Shown: positions 63,893-64,000 of the stretch, one piece after another
How positions within the stretch are numbered: the stretch's first letter is position 1
Layout of the letters: every line of letters begins with the position of its first letter
Source: Embiotoca jacksoni
Taxonomy: Eukaryota; Chordata; Actinopteri; Embiotocidae
Direction: 5' to 3'
NCBI GenBank assembly: GCA_022577435.1
Contig: JAKOON010000121.1
Coordinates: 62,001-126,000 of the forward strand
Length of the DNA stretch: 64,000 bases
Notes under the pieces: model-generated
The model's database searches: none
What the model was told of the DNA's origin: nothing
The model's input: only the letters and a program-made list of their open reading frames with translations
Program-made: the position numbers and the translations under genes

Positions 63893-64000
63893 GTTTTCTG
63901 TGAAATTGCAGACACAAAGTGACATGAAACCACTTTGGCCATGTAGTTTATCCCATTTGCCATAGTTCTGATTCGGAAATTTGTTAGTAAAGACTTAGTT
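63893..64000 (+). repeat. Family B entry monomer cut by window end
   Basis: Starts at the standard entry breakpoint and carries GGAAATTTGTTAGTAAAG, the marker of the 613-bp cassette, so a fifth copy probably begins here. Confidence 0.9.

Noticed and set aside
1..64000. tRNA, rRNA or other RNA genes
   Set aside because: I saw no tRNA-like arms or rRNA-like conserved stretches. All sequence is accounted for by families A and B.
1..64000. Telomeric repeat or subtelomere
   Set aside because: No TTAGGG-type runs are present.

Overview
The whole 64 kb window is satellite DNA. I found no protein-coding gene, RNA gene, transposon or unique sequence in it. It almost certainly comes from the nuclear genome of a eukaryote, from large heterochromatic-type arrays. 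An animal is most likely and a teleost fish is a guess; nothing in the sequence fixes the species.

Two repeat families alternate, both head to tail and always in the same orientation. Family A is a T-rich minisatellite with units of about 32-40 bp. The typical unit reads GACGACATG, then CTATAGTATGAC, then a T-run, then CATATTTTA. Its GC content is about 25-30% in sampled lines. Family B is a satellite of about 40% GC with monomers of essentially two lengths, 187 bp and 168 bp, plus a 177-bp form that carries a 10-bp deletion and always lies just before a B-to-A exit. I measured monomer lengths between successive copies of the anchor CTTTGGCC (CGTTGGCC in exit monomers).

The layout is a chain of 27 B blocks separated by A blocks. 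From 1 to 14.8 kb, B blocks of 0.28-0.82 kb alternate with A blocks of 0.2-2.1 kb. From 14.8 to 33.4 kb there is only A (18.6 kb), organised into higher-order repeats of about 1.7-2.9 kb. From 33.4 to 39.9 kb there is only B: 35 monomers with no net indel, including a tandem 1084-bp higher-order repeat and a tandem 355-bp dimer. From 39.9 to 64 kb the two families alternate again, with many kilobase-scale duplications.

Every A-to-B entry uses nearly the same breakpoint, and almost every B-to-A exit uses one other shared breakpoint. The composite A+B unit therefore seems to have formed once and then been amplified and reshuffled by unequal exchange or conversion. The short reading frames (60-166 codons) are by-products of the repeat. 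The 168-bp monomer is 56 codons long, so runs of it stay open on the minus strand, whereas 187 is not a multiple of three. I annotate none of them as genes.
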